From assembly GCA_029204225.1 (NCBI GenBank), contig CM055100.1, positions 27,482,649 to 27,546,648 on the forward strand: DNA of 64,000 nucleotides, read 5' to 3'. Below, piece by piece: positions 14,001 through 25,600 of this stretch. A program made the translations under genes and the position numbers. This DNA comes from Diphasiastrum complanatum (Eukaryota > Streptophyta > Lycopodiopsida > Lycopodiales > Lycopodiaceae). Numbering within the stretch: the first letter of the stretch is position 1; each line of letters starts with the position of its first letter. Below the pieces are notes generated by a model, which saw nothing but the letters and a program-made list of their open reading frames with translations, searched no databases and was not told the DNA's origin.

Positions 14001-17000
14001 GGAAAGATCTTGGTAGCGCGCACAATAGATACATCAGTTGCTTCTCCTGTGAGACTGCGTGCTCCGTTCCCGCATTGTGCAAAGAAAAAAATAGGTTCTT
14101 CATCTTTCTGATGAATGTCGTGAGATCTTTACCATCCTAGCGTAGGTATGTGAGTTGATCTTCCAAATGCATGATTTGGTTTCGAACCTTGCTATCAACG
14201 CATCCCATAGTTCTCGTGCATTTGCTATTGATGAGAGATTGAGTGTGATGCTGTCTTCGATGGAAGAGAAGATAACAACCACAACCTTATCATTTTTCTC
14301 GTTCCATTTGTGAAGCTCCTTGCCAGTGTTTACTGGCTTTTCTTCGGTCCCATCCACCCAGGGCCAAAGTGCTTCTCCTCTTAGGATAAGCGAAGTCTTC
14401 ACCTTCCAGGCTAGGTAGTTTGACGCATTTGCTTGAAGTATTGTGCAAATCTTTGATTGAATGCTGCTTATAGACGCCATTGTTGTATACAACCTTTCAG
14501 CTTGAATGAGGCTCCTTTCTTCTGATGGTGCTCTGGCTCTGATACCACTGTTGAAATCCAAGAGATGAGACGCTTTTTTGGCCTCATGCTCTGGTACCAC
14601 TGTTGGAATCTGATACTGACAGAGATGAGACGCTTTTCAACCTCACGCTCTGATACCACTGTTGGAATCTGCACAGGGATATGGAACGCCCTGATACCGA
14701 ATCCACTGATGGGATGTCAGATAATGTGCTCTGTCATGGATTCCTATGATTAAGCTAGATCTACTGCTGCTAACAGAGATCTATCCTCTTCCAAGCCTTT
14801 AGATGGACACTGTTAGAAATCCATAAATCATAATATGGATGGACAGACTAGGATTCGAACCCAGGACCTCCCTCATACCGGATGGGATGCTCTACCATTG
14901 AGCTATCTGCCATGTTTGATAGTTCTCTCTAGAGTGTGGATTGATATTCCAACACCCCCCCTCAAGCCACACTTGGTTGGGGTCCTAGCTATCACCTGCC
15001 CCACAACTTGGGCCACCTAACCATGGCTTTGACACCATGAACTGTTAGGTCTAACTTGGCTCTGATACCATGTTAGAAATCCATAAATCATAATATGGAT
15101 GGACAGACTAGGATTCGAACCCAGGACCTCCCTCATACCGGATGGGATGCTCTACCATTGAGCTATCCGCCATGTTTGATAGTTCTCTCTAGAGTGTGGA
15201 TTGATATTCCAACAGACACTGCCTATCTAATATTGTTTTTCATACATTGACTGAAGTGAGCATATGTGCGGAAAACATAATAACAACTAAATGTGCAATG
15301 ACAATGAACAAGCATAAAGCATTCAAGATTATGCACAAGGGGCAAGATGTGCAAATAACATCTGTATTCTCAAATGATCTTTGTGAGCGCTGCTTGGCAT
15401 ATCGCACAGCGGATTGACGCAAGAGAATCTCTGTCTCTTACGAATTCTAACTCATCAACTGGTCTCGCTTACTAGCGAACTTTGACAGCAATCAAAATTG
15501 GTCTCGCTTACTAGCGGACGTCTACATGAACCAACTCAACAACCTATGCTTTGCAACTCTCGTAACCTTCTCTCTCGCGTTCATCCTGTTTATATAGGAA
15601 CAGAGGAAAATGGTTTAAGCTAATCATCAGAGTACAAGAATTGGTTTAAGCATTTTCTAATGGCTTCCAGTTTCATTCTGCATGCAGCCATCTTTGCTGT
15701 CGTTTGTGACCACAATCGTTTGTCTACGGTGCGTTGCGGTGGTGAAGGTTCTTTTCGATTGTGAGGAGAGAACCATAGTGAACCCTATTCGTTGACTCTG
15801 TGGTGGCCTTCGGTCAGCTTCCTTCGTGGTCTGCCTTCGGTTTGCTTCGTAGGTGATCGTAAGTTCTAGCTTGGCGGTTGCCTTCGGTTTGCTTCGTAAG
15901 TGATCGTAAGTTCCAGCTTGGCGGTTGCCTTTGGTTTGCTTCGTTGTGAGCCGTGGTCTTCGTAAGTGTTGACCTTCGGTTTGCTAAAGCATCGCAATGG
16001 ACCGTAGGCTGTAGAGCGTTGCGGTTCGTTGCAGTGGCCGTCGTTGCCTTCATTGCTTTGCTTTTGCGGTTGCCTTCAGTTCGGTTGTGCTTCGTTGGTC
16101 TTCGCCGTAACGCTCTCCAACTCATCAATATATAATCCAAAGAGTGTACGTGAGAGAGAACAATCATGTTTCACGCCAACAGTGCTACACCTACTTAGAA
16201 ATTCCCTCACCCATCTTGAAATAGTTCATAACTCAGTTGTATAATGCCATGACTGTTCACACAGTATTAGTGGAGAAGCCAAGGTCTCACAGTCTTTGGA
16301 TGAGCAAATGGCGTGGAATTAAATAGGATCCTAATGGAATTTTTACAAGCTAGTAACTCTAAGCTCCTTTCCCCAAGCTAGCCGGTATATAGAACCCATC
16401 TCTACCCTTCCTAAGGCAAGCCTTTAAGTACATTGGTTGCGATTCTGGTCCTTGAGAACTTGGCGCACAGGTGGGTGAGGTGATCAGTCCATACATTGTC
16501 TTAATGGTATGCCACCCCCATGCTTGTTGTACATATGTGGCTAAAAGATCACATTAGTGACATGCTAGCTAACCCTAGTCATTGCCTGCCAAATCACGGG
16601 TTAATGTGGTCAGTTGTACATCAGCTTTGTTGAACTCGCCACATAGTACATCATGTGCAAGAACACTAGGTTGTGACTGCAATAGAACCGATCACGACTG
16701 CCTCAAGTGCCTCTGATGGGGAGTCATCAACCATCTATGTCGGGAGTTGGTCCTTTGCCTTTGGAGCTACAGTTCTTGCCGAGACATGTTACATCCATGA
16801 TTAGATCCTAACAATCCTTCCCTCCTCAAGAATGTCATTGCTCCTCGATGACAAACTCAGGATAGGACCTTTGTAGTTGGACCCATGTCGCTTTGGACAA
16901 TGATAATTCTTTCCAAACTACCAAAAACTCGAGGATCAAATGATTTCTTAGTCATCGCTGTCTTGGCTCTGAGATACGCTCAGGTCCATGATCTGTCATA

Positions 17001-20000
17001 TCTTGTTGTTGCTATCACCTCCATGTGGGCATTTCCAACTTACATGAAAAACTGGATGCACTTTGCATTTCACATGCACAACTCTCCCCTCTATCTAGCT
17101 CAAGCCTTGGAAAGGCTTTGATGCACTAAATTCAAATTAGCCTGCATCTAAGTCAAAAACTAACAACAATGGGTACTTTTCTAGGAATTCCTACAATAAC
17201 TCGACTTGCCATAATTGAGCTCAAATGGTCTCATCCTTGTGGACACATGCTTTGTATCAGTATACACATACTCTACTAGTGGCAAATACTTCACCCAATT
17301 AGTCTGCATCTTATTGACATAAGCTTTAAGCATATCCTTTTATACAATTAGAAATAGCCATATATTATTCAACAATAGAATGACATACATACTCATCAAA
17401 ACAAGGCTTGTTTTTTCAATGCAGGTGCTAAATTATCCTCTACATGTTGTGTTTCAGGTCATCAATGATTTATTGAACCCAATGGGACAAAATCTTCGAA
17501 TACGCGAAGATTCACAAGTAAGTACAGAAAAGAATAACAAAATTTGTTCAATTGTATTAAATACCTTGTTAATTTAGGGTTGTCCTAAAACTTATCTCGC
17601 TATACACTCCTATAGAGTCATCACATACATCTGGAAACATGTGGAATTATGACATGAACAAAACTGTACCTCATCCTCAAAAACTCCTAGCTCTAGAAAA
17701 GAGTTTTGTACTGGGCTCTTCTGTTTCCATGCTCAGAGCTTACATTGTTCAAAGAGTCACAACAGAAACAAGTTTTGATAGCTTGAGATATTTTTATTAT
17801 GATGCTTGGAATACTGTGGAACATTCTGTTTTCGTCAAGCATTGGCTTGCACTTGCTATAAATTGCCAATGCTTTGATTCTACAAAGAAATGAGTTTCTG
17901 ATTTGCAGGGAACATATGTGGAGGGTGTTAAGCAAGAAGTGGTGTTGTCTCCTGCTCATGCCCTTTCAATGATTGCTGCTGGAGAAGGTATTTCTTATGC
18001 TGTATACTTTACGTGCTAGGAACAAATTGAATGAAGATAAAATGCCATACTTGACTTTTTTTTCAAAAAGAGCTAAAGAGTCAAAAGTGGACAGATCTCC
18101 TAAGTAGAATGTTTTATTTGAGCTATATTGTCTTTTTTAAATATGTAAAAACCCAAGTTGCTGGCACATCCTTGAACCTTCATATACTCCAATATTCTCG
18201 ATTCGTATCTTTTCATGCCCATGCATGTCTTACACACAATGGAATTGGAAAGATTATTAGACATAGCAGATATGGAGAGGATGCTAACTTTCAGTTAACG
18301 CTTTCAACTATCATCATTGATCAATCACATTGTAGAAAGATGAACACGAGTATTGGACAGATAGAATCCTACATATCTAATAGCTTCTCTACACACTATA
18401 AATGCAATGAAAGGGAACCAACCTGAAAGAGAGAGGTAGTTCAGTAGTGTCTCCTCACATTCGATCCACATATTGCAAATCCTTTCCAACTTAAGGACCT
18501 ATTATCATAAACTTACAGTACCGAAGGCACTTTGGCCTATTTATCATTTCATTATTCAAGGTAACCCGATAGGGTTGGCTCAGCTGGTTAGGTTGGCATC
18601 CAAAGTTTCTTTGGTCCCAAGTTTGAGCCTCCCCTTGAAAACCAAGAAGCATTTTTCAAGGGACATTCACCAATACACTTATTGATGGCTAACACACAAA
18701 GAATTTGCACCTAAGAAGATGAAATTTTTTTCTTGGAGCCGATCAATCATCTCGCTGAATACACTTTATCACTATCACAGGACCATGTCCTTAGGCGAAT
18801 GAAGTTGGCAGTTGCGTTATTTATTATTTCTAAGAGAGGGAAGTGGGTTTACAGCCCTTATACTCTTGTCTTCTTGACAATGTTCTCAACTATGCATGGA
18901 CCTATGGCATCCTTACTCTTCTGAATGTAAGGCCTCAAGTTAAGTGTAATATCCTCAGCATAGTCACCAGAAGATTTGAACCAATTCAAGAGTAACTTAT
19001 GAAGAATACAAGCTCATGTAGTAAGCAAAACTTATCTAGTTGACCATGAGTTGGAGTAAAGGTACAAATTTGAGCAGTCAAATCTTTTTGGGCTTCCATG
19101 GCTGAAAGTGATTTTACAGTTACCTTCGATGATAAGATCTGAGTATCAAAAAGTAAAACTGGTAGGGTTAGCATCTATTATTGTTTGTAAAGATGGATTC
19201 CTCTTAAAGTTTTTATCCATTATGCCAAATATTGGTCATGAGCGGAAAATTTCAAGAAGAAAATAATGTGGTACAAAATACCAAAGTGTGCAAATCTACG
19301 GGTGCACAACCTATTTTTGGTAATGAGATGCCATCGTTATATTTCTCAAAGTGATGAATACTTTCTTGGCTGACCTTTAGACTTCATTTGTATGCAAACC
19401 CATTCATAAAGATGTCTTCTGAATCTTTGAAATCCACTGTCTTATACAACTAGCAGTATTATTCTATGATTTTAGTCATTTTGTTTTCAAAACAGACAAA
19501 CTTGATACTCACTCAGGATGCTTGTTAATCTATCAGAACATCGTCATGTTGGATCAAATAATTTCAACTTGATTAGCAGCAGAAGTCATACAATCTTTAC
19601 ATTGGTAAGAATCGAAGCTTCTCCATGGTTTTCTTTCTATGTATCAGAATCTTCCATAAATGTAGGTTCTAATCAATCAGTTGAAAGCTCCACGAGTAGT
19701 GATGTTAGACAAAGGAAGTGATAGTATGAATGGAAACACAACATGAATCGAATGTATAGGGAGAAGTAATGGCAGCATGTGTGAAGTTAATGATGTGTGA
19801 TATGGTGACTTTGGATGAGAAACAAGCATAGGCAAAATTAAGGGTAGAAACAGAGCTCGGATGGTCCTTCAAAGGTTCTGGAGGAAAGACACAGAGTTCA
19901 AAGTTGCAAAATACCTTGTGTTTAGCTGATAAAAAAGTGTGTTGAAGATATTTGAGTTGTTAAGCCTCGTGCAAATCCAAGGCTTACAACTTGCATAACT

Positions 20001-22582
20001 TGTTGCAAGTTTGAGTCTCATTGTTGGCAGGAAAACCAGATGCCAATATCAATACATAAGTAACTGTTCTCTTTAAGAGTGAGATGCAGTAAACTTGCAA
20101 AGATCCTCATGAGAAATTCCTCTGAAGTACAATCAAATCCCAAACATTGCTTGTTTTGCATGGAACCACACAGGCATCCTGGTTACGACAACGAATGGGA
20201 ATGCAGCTTTTAGAAAGCTAACTCTATCATGTGACTTTAGTTCTGTTTAACCTAATTTGTAATATGCGATTCTTGATCAAGAATGTGCTTATGGGTATGT
20301 ACAATGTTACAAACTGGAGATTAGCTGAATCTTTGTCCTGCAGACAATTGAAAGCAGTCCACAGGGGAATAGTTACAACAATAAAGAAGTTACCTTGTCT
20401 CAACTGGTGAACTATTTCTTTCTCACCTTGATTAATTCTTGAGTCTCTCTTGTCAAAGGTTTTGATCTTGTGGAAAGCTGTTGGTGTGTCCTTTGATCTA
20501 AAAGTTTTTGGAGTGATTTAGGCTAAGAGTTTCATCTGGAATAACTGTCAGTGGAATTTTTTTGTGGTTGATACTTTATCTCCAATTGTTGATCTATGCA
20601 GATGGTTGCATCTTTTTAAGAAGGTTTTTTGTCTGAAAGAAAATCATGAACAGTCTCTGCGAGTCGTCCTGATTATACTGCATCTGCCTGTGCATCCTTT
20701 AGTGCATCTCAGCTGATACTTCTGTACAGAATCTTATTGATCTTGCAGGGTCAGAGAGTTCTAAAGCAGAGACTACAGGCTTAAGGAGAAAGGAGGGTTC
20801 ATACATAAACAAAAGTTTGCTGACACTTGGCACAGTAAGTGAACATGAAACTTTGCCTGTAATGTTCATGATCATTTTCATTCTCATGTTTAACGATACA
20901 TTGAATCTGTTCTGTAGATTGAATTTTTACTGAATGGGATGCAAATATTCAAAGATGATGGTTTTAATTTTTGATCCCTGTCGAAATATGTTTCCAAAAG
21001 GTCATTCACATTGGTTAAAGTTGCAAGGTTGCCTATATTCGGAATGAATTACTTCGGCCCACCCGCCTAACTGATTGTCAATAGTTTTGGCCAACCATGA
21101 AACATTTAATTTGGTAGCTTTAAAATGATTTGATATTTATAGATCATTGCTAGAGCTGCATGGTAGTGTGAAGCTACAATTTCCATATATAGAGTGAACT
21201 TAATTGATATAGTTTTGAATTTCAGGTCATATCAAAGCTAACTGATGCAAAAGCATCACATATACCCTATCGAGATTCTAAACTTACTCGCCTGTTGCAA
21301 TCTTCCTTGAGTGGAAATGGCCGTGTTTCGGTAATCAATTTCCTGCTTACTCTACAGTCATTCAATTTCATTACTTGATACTAGATGCATGCCATTGCAT
21401 GGAGAAGGTTTGAATGAAAGAGCTTTCAATATGTGTAGAAGATCATCATTTTGATCAAAATAGTGCTAAAGAAGTGGTCATGATAGAATTGCTGCCACTT
21501 TATAGTGCCAATCCATATTATGTGAGAAGATTTTGTGGGTACTTTTGATTGCAATTTTTTTTAGATGAAAATTGAAAGATAGGCAGTTGAGTCTTCAAAG
21601 TATATCTGATAGACTACGCTCTGTTTGTGTTCCTGGGCATTTTCTACTCAAGACTTATTACTAGAGAGCCGTAAGAACTCTACGATATCCTTACTGTACT
21701 CACAATTTTCACATGCTTAATGACTTAAAAGAAAGGTTGCCAGCCATTTGAGCCAAATATGTCATAATTAGGTTTCTAGGAGATAATGCATATGGTTTTT
21801 GTTGCACACAAGCTCACAAACCCTAAGTAAATACACAGAATTACCCAGCAAATCCATCACTTTATTAATGTCAAGCAAATGTACATAGATCACAAGCAAA
21901 CATGAGAGCTCTGCTCCAAGTCTCCTCCCAACCATAGCTGCATAGGAATGCGATAATGAGGAATGCTTGACAAGGCTCACACTATATCCCCTCAAGCACC
22001 CCTTAACCGTGACACATCCTAATGTCGACACATGGCAAATTCCATGCATAGTCGACACTTGCCACTTGGCAGTACCCTGACACATAGGCAAGCTAGTAGG
22101 TGGACAATCTGACACAATGTCACTCATGCATTGGACCAAGTATCCCAATGAGCATATGACACGTCTTGTTGACCCGTCCATTGACCGTCACTCATGCACT
22201 AGACCAAGTGTCCCAATGAGCATATGACACGTGTCACGTTGACCGGTCAACCCTTCCTACTTTGTAGCTTGCCTCCATCAGGGCCCATTGTACACTCCAC
22301 TCAACGGACACTTCACACGTACTTTCACTGATATGTACTTATTCTCCACCTGGCCCAGGTTGTGGGCATTAGTACTTTTTCTGTAGTTCTTCTGTTACAC
22401 CTGGCCTAGGTTGTGGGCTTATTTCACTTTTGCTTTGTTCTACTTTCATTCGTAGCTAGTTTATTGCATTTTACGGCCATGTCCTCCTATGGATGATGCT
22501 CCCGCTGTTGCTTGTACATATTTTCTTTTTGGTCTTATGCACCCACAGGTGCCCAAAAGACTTTAATAAAGCTTTCTTTCTT

Positions 22583-22645
<63 letters not shown>

Positions 22646-25600
22646 AAGATTCCCATGTTTGTTGAACTATAACGGTGAATAAAAGTAGGGAGTAAAGAGA
22701 AACGTTATATGATTGTTCGAAAGCTAATGAACTGGACATTTTTGGACTCACTGAGATGAAGGAATTGTAGAGAACCAACTTACTTCTACTGCGCTATAAA
22801 AGCAAATGACTTTATCCTTTTCAATTTTGTGTTTAGATATGCTGTAATCTGCCCCACCATCTAGCAATGTATCAAAGGATGATCACTGAAATTGTATACT
22901 AGATTCCTCAACAGGAAATGCAGTTTGTCTCAATAAATAGAACTTTTGTCACTTTTTTGAATAACCAAATTGGAATTCAAAGCTAGATTTCTCAATGCCC
23001 TATTTGTAGGAAGCCACAAAGAAAATATCTTGCTCAAGATTAAATGTGCCAAAAGTTAGATAGGATTTTTAGTGTTTGATACCCTGTCTTCGTCCTTGTT
23101 ATAAAATGAACAATCCAACAACAATATAAAACTACTAGCCTTCCAAGGAGTTGAAGTAGATAAGGATACTGGCTTCCACCCTTTGTTTCTATCGCTAAGA
23201 ATATTCTTAGTAGCAAACGTTTTGGGCTACAACAAATAGATGGGAGAATCCATATCATTTTCTAGTATCTTACAGTGTGGTGTGTTTTTCTACGAGCAGC
23301 TGGATCCAGTACTTTAGTTACATTGAATGACAACATTCACAAAAGCTCATTCTTTGATCAACTTTGATGGTTCTGATCATTGTAATGAGCAAATTTTGAA
23401 ACTAAATGTCCTGAAAATACGTCTGTACTTATGGTTGAGATGTCTTGATGGAAAGACCTATTGCAGCTGCAGCAATCGATCTCTCGAACCTTGCTAACAA
23501 GAAGAATGCAAAACAGTATCCTCTATGAAGGATGGACTATCTCACAGATTTATAATTGACGTACTGTACTTAATCAATATCAATTCGATTTTTTACCAGA
23601 TACTAGTGTTGATATTCTGTCCTTGGTTTTGTGCTAACATTTTTGAGCTAAGAACAGTTGATTTTCCCAAATGTATATCTCTGCTGCAACTGCCTTTGTT
23701 AGGTGTTTTTGCTGTGATTCCTTGTTGAGAGTATAAAATTCCATGATGGAGATGATTATCTGTTGGACTTATGTTTGAAATCTTGTTTTTCACAAAGTAC
23801 AGAAATTAAGCAATTCTGTCAAGTCTATTACGTCTTTGTTCCTTGAAGATTTACTGGCAATTCTTTTAACAATTTTGCAGCTGATATGCACATTGACTCC
23901 AGCATCAAGCTGCAATGAGGAGACACATAACACATTGAAGTTTGCTCAAAGAGCCAAGCATGTTGAAGTCCATGTTTCTCCAAATATAGTATGGCTTTTG
24001 ATGATGGTGTCAAAACCGTAAACATTGACGTTTGTGGTTGACTGATTTGCAATTTGATGGTTCAATTTCCTGATATTTTCTTGTTTGTTATCAAGATAAT
24101 GGATGAGAAGTCTCTCATAAAAAAATATCAGAAAGAGATCATGAAATTGAAGGAAGAGTTGCAGCAGTTGAAGAAGGGAATGATCCAGAGACCTTCATTC
24201 TCAACGACACAGGAAGATCTCAGAACATTGCGACAACAGGTTGTTGAATAAGCTCTGGTTAGAACTTCAGTAAGAGGGAAATAAAGATAACTTTTTCTAT
24301 GGCAGAAGTAAACAAGTTTAAGCTTCTTTGGTTTTCAGAGACTCTATGAGTGCTCAATCTTGTTCATTTCCTTTGACATGTCTGTGCAAGGGTAAAGATG
24401 CTACACGTAAAATAAGGATTCTGTCAAAGAGCTTGGATTAACTCAAATCTTCATACTCAATGTAGTGCCCATCAGATCTTAGGCAGCAAAGATCAAGGGT
24501 AGATTTGAAGTCCATAACTGTAAGAAACAGATTACAGTTCCCAGAGAGAGACAATTATACTTATGAAGGAGCTGAGAAAATTGAAGCAAAATCTTCTAGA
24601 AACAATTTATCGGTGATTTGGCTGTTAGGATTGGTACTTTGCTGCATAGAATGAATAAGTTTCTTCAAATAACACAACTCTTATTCTTCAAAATGAATGG
24701 GCTAGAAATAGCAAGATCTGGAGCAGCCAACAGATAAAATTACTTCGAATGAAAAGACAAGGAAAAGGATCCTATAGAAAGAGCATTGCAAGACAATCTT
24801 ACATAAAACTACAACTTTTTAGTTTTTTAATTTGTGTCCAGTGTCACCACTCACCCATGTTGACCCAACAGTGCAGAGGAAGAATAAGGAATATCCTCCA
24901 AGGATCTCCTCTAGAAACACTGTGCCACATGAACATGACATATAGGAGCTACTGAAACTCTTCTGGTAGCATTTTCCGTCATGTATATCATAAAACATAA
25001 GAAATAAGTCTCGTGAGTGAATCATATACCAGTAAAGTCTTATGACATGGTTTTACATGTTTGACATTGAGGCAGGGATGCCATCCATGCTATTCATAGA
25101 GCAAAGAATTCTTCATTTGTCTCCCTTTCTTGTTCAATAACCTTGTTGGTCCATGCCGTACTCCCACTACTTTTGTAAAAGGACTTTGCCACTAGTTCTC
25201 GACCCTTTTTGGATGGGAAACATGTTTCCCAGCATATCTCGTTTCCCCGAACATGGGAAACCCCCCCCCCTGGGAAACAGTCGTTTCCCCATTAGAGAAA
25301 TGCGTTTCCCTGATGGGAAACGTTTGTTTCCCAGAACACCTTTTGTTGGGAAACGGTTTTCTTTTGTAACCCTTAAAAAATGACCCAGAATGCTGCGGGA
25401 AAGTATTTCTGCCTGAAAATGGCCGGAATCTCATCTGAAGTAGGTCGGAATCCTGCTGGGGTGTCTGCCACAAGCTTTTTTTCAGACTCGAGCTGAAAAC
25501 AATCATGAATTTGACTAGAAATGCTCTTTCTCAGAAAAGAGGATCGCTGGACAGCAAGCTATTATTTTTCTTAGAACTTTTTGCTACAAGAATTTTCTCT

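Larger units (their letters stand above)
14811..15214 (-). mobile_element. TRIM (miniature LTR retrotransposon) with tRNA-like LTRs
   Basis: Complete 404-bp element. The LTRs, 14811-14954 and 15071-15214, are 144 bp each with TGTT...AACA ends, and differ at one base (14908 T versus 15168 C). The internal region is only 116 bp. It has a PBS complement GGCTCTGATACCA abutting the right LTR (15058-15070) and a polypurine tract (GAGGGGGG on the minus strand) abutting the left LTR. A perfect 5-bp TSD, GACAC, flanks it (14806-14810 and 15215-15219). It has no coding capacity, so it would need proteins in trans. It is inserted in the copia LTR and antisense to the kinesin gene. Near-identical LTRs imply recent insertion. 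Confidence 0.95.
14660..16181 (-). mobile_element. Probable 5' LTR of the antisense copia element, interrupted by a TRIM
   Basis: Follows the third PBS. On the plus strand it starts TGTTGGAATCT and plausibly ends ACGCCAACA at 16181; minus-strand reading gives TGTTGGCGTG to CCAACA. A TATATATT box near 16130 suits a promoter. Without the 404-bp TRIM and its TSD it would be about 1.1 kb. A 47-bp tandem repeat (15831-15956) with CCTTCGGTTTGCTTCGT lies inside. The right edge is inferred from the terminal match only. Confidence 0.6.
12583..17457 (+). other. Kinesin intron 6, dominated by antisense retroelements
   Basis: A 4.9-kb intron containing, from left to right, an antisense copia remnant (about 12820-14600), its 5' LTR region (14660-16181) with a nested TRIM, and an antisense gypsy remnant (about 16813-17340). 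Only short stretches next to the splice sites look like original intron. Confidence 0.88.
21331..23880 (+). other. Kinesin intron 12
   Basis: 2.55 kb. The segment of about 21770-22580 looks like inserted repeat DNA. It has a 68-bp duplication at 22119-22250, repeated CACCTGGCC(C/T)AGGTTGTGGGC near 22349 and 22398, and a tail CTTTAATAAAGCTTTCTTTC running into a compound microsatellite. The tail could be a LINE 3' end, but no coding remnant is seen. Confidence 0.7.

Noticed and set aside
14840-15172. Two intact tRNA genes
   Set aside because: The anticodon arm is imperfect, and both copies lie inside the LTRs of a TRIM with a TSD.
19605-19640. Exon 9 continuing into VRIEASP instead of splicing at 19605
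   Set aside because: Exon 10 at 20344 supplies the better TIESSP match with proper splice sites; read-through runs into non-family sequence.
22480-22583. LINE 3' end (CTTTAATAAAGCTTTCTTTC)
   Set aside because: The tail looks LINE-like, as does one near 34030, but no reverse transcriptase or endonuclease remnant and no TSD was found.
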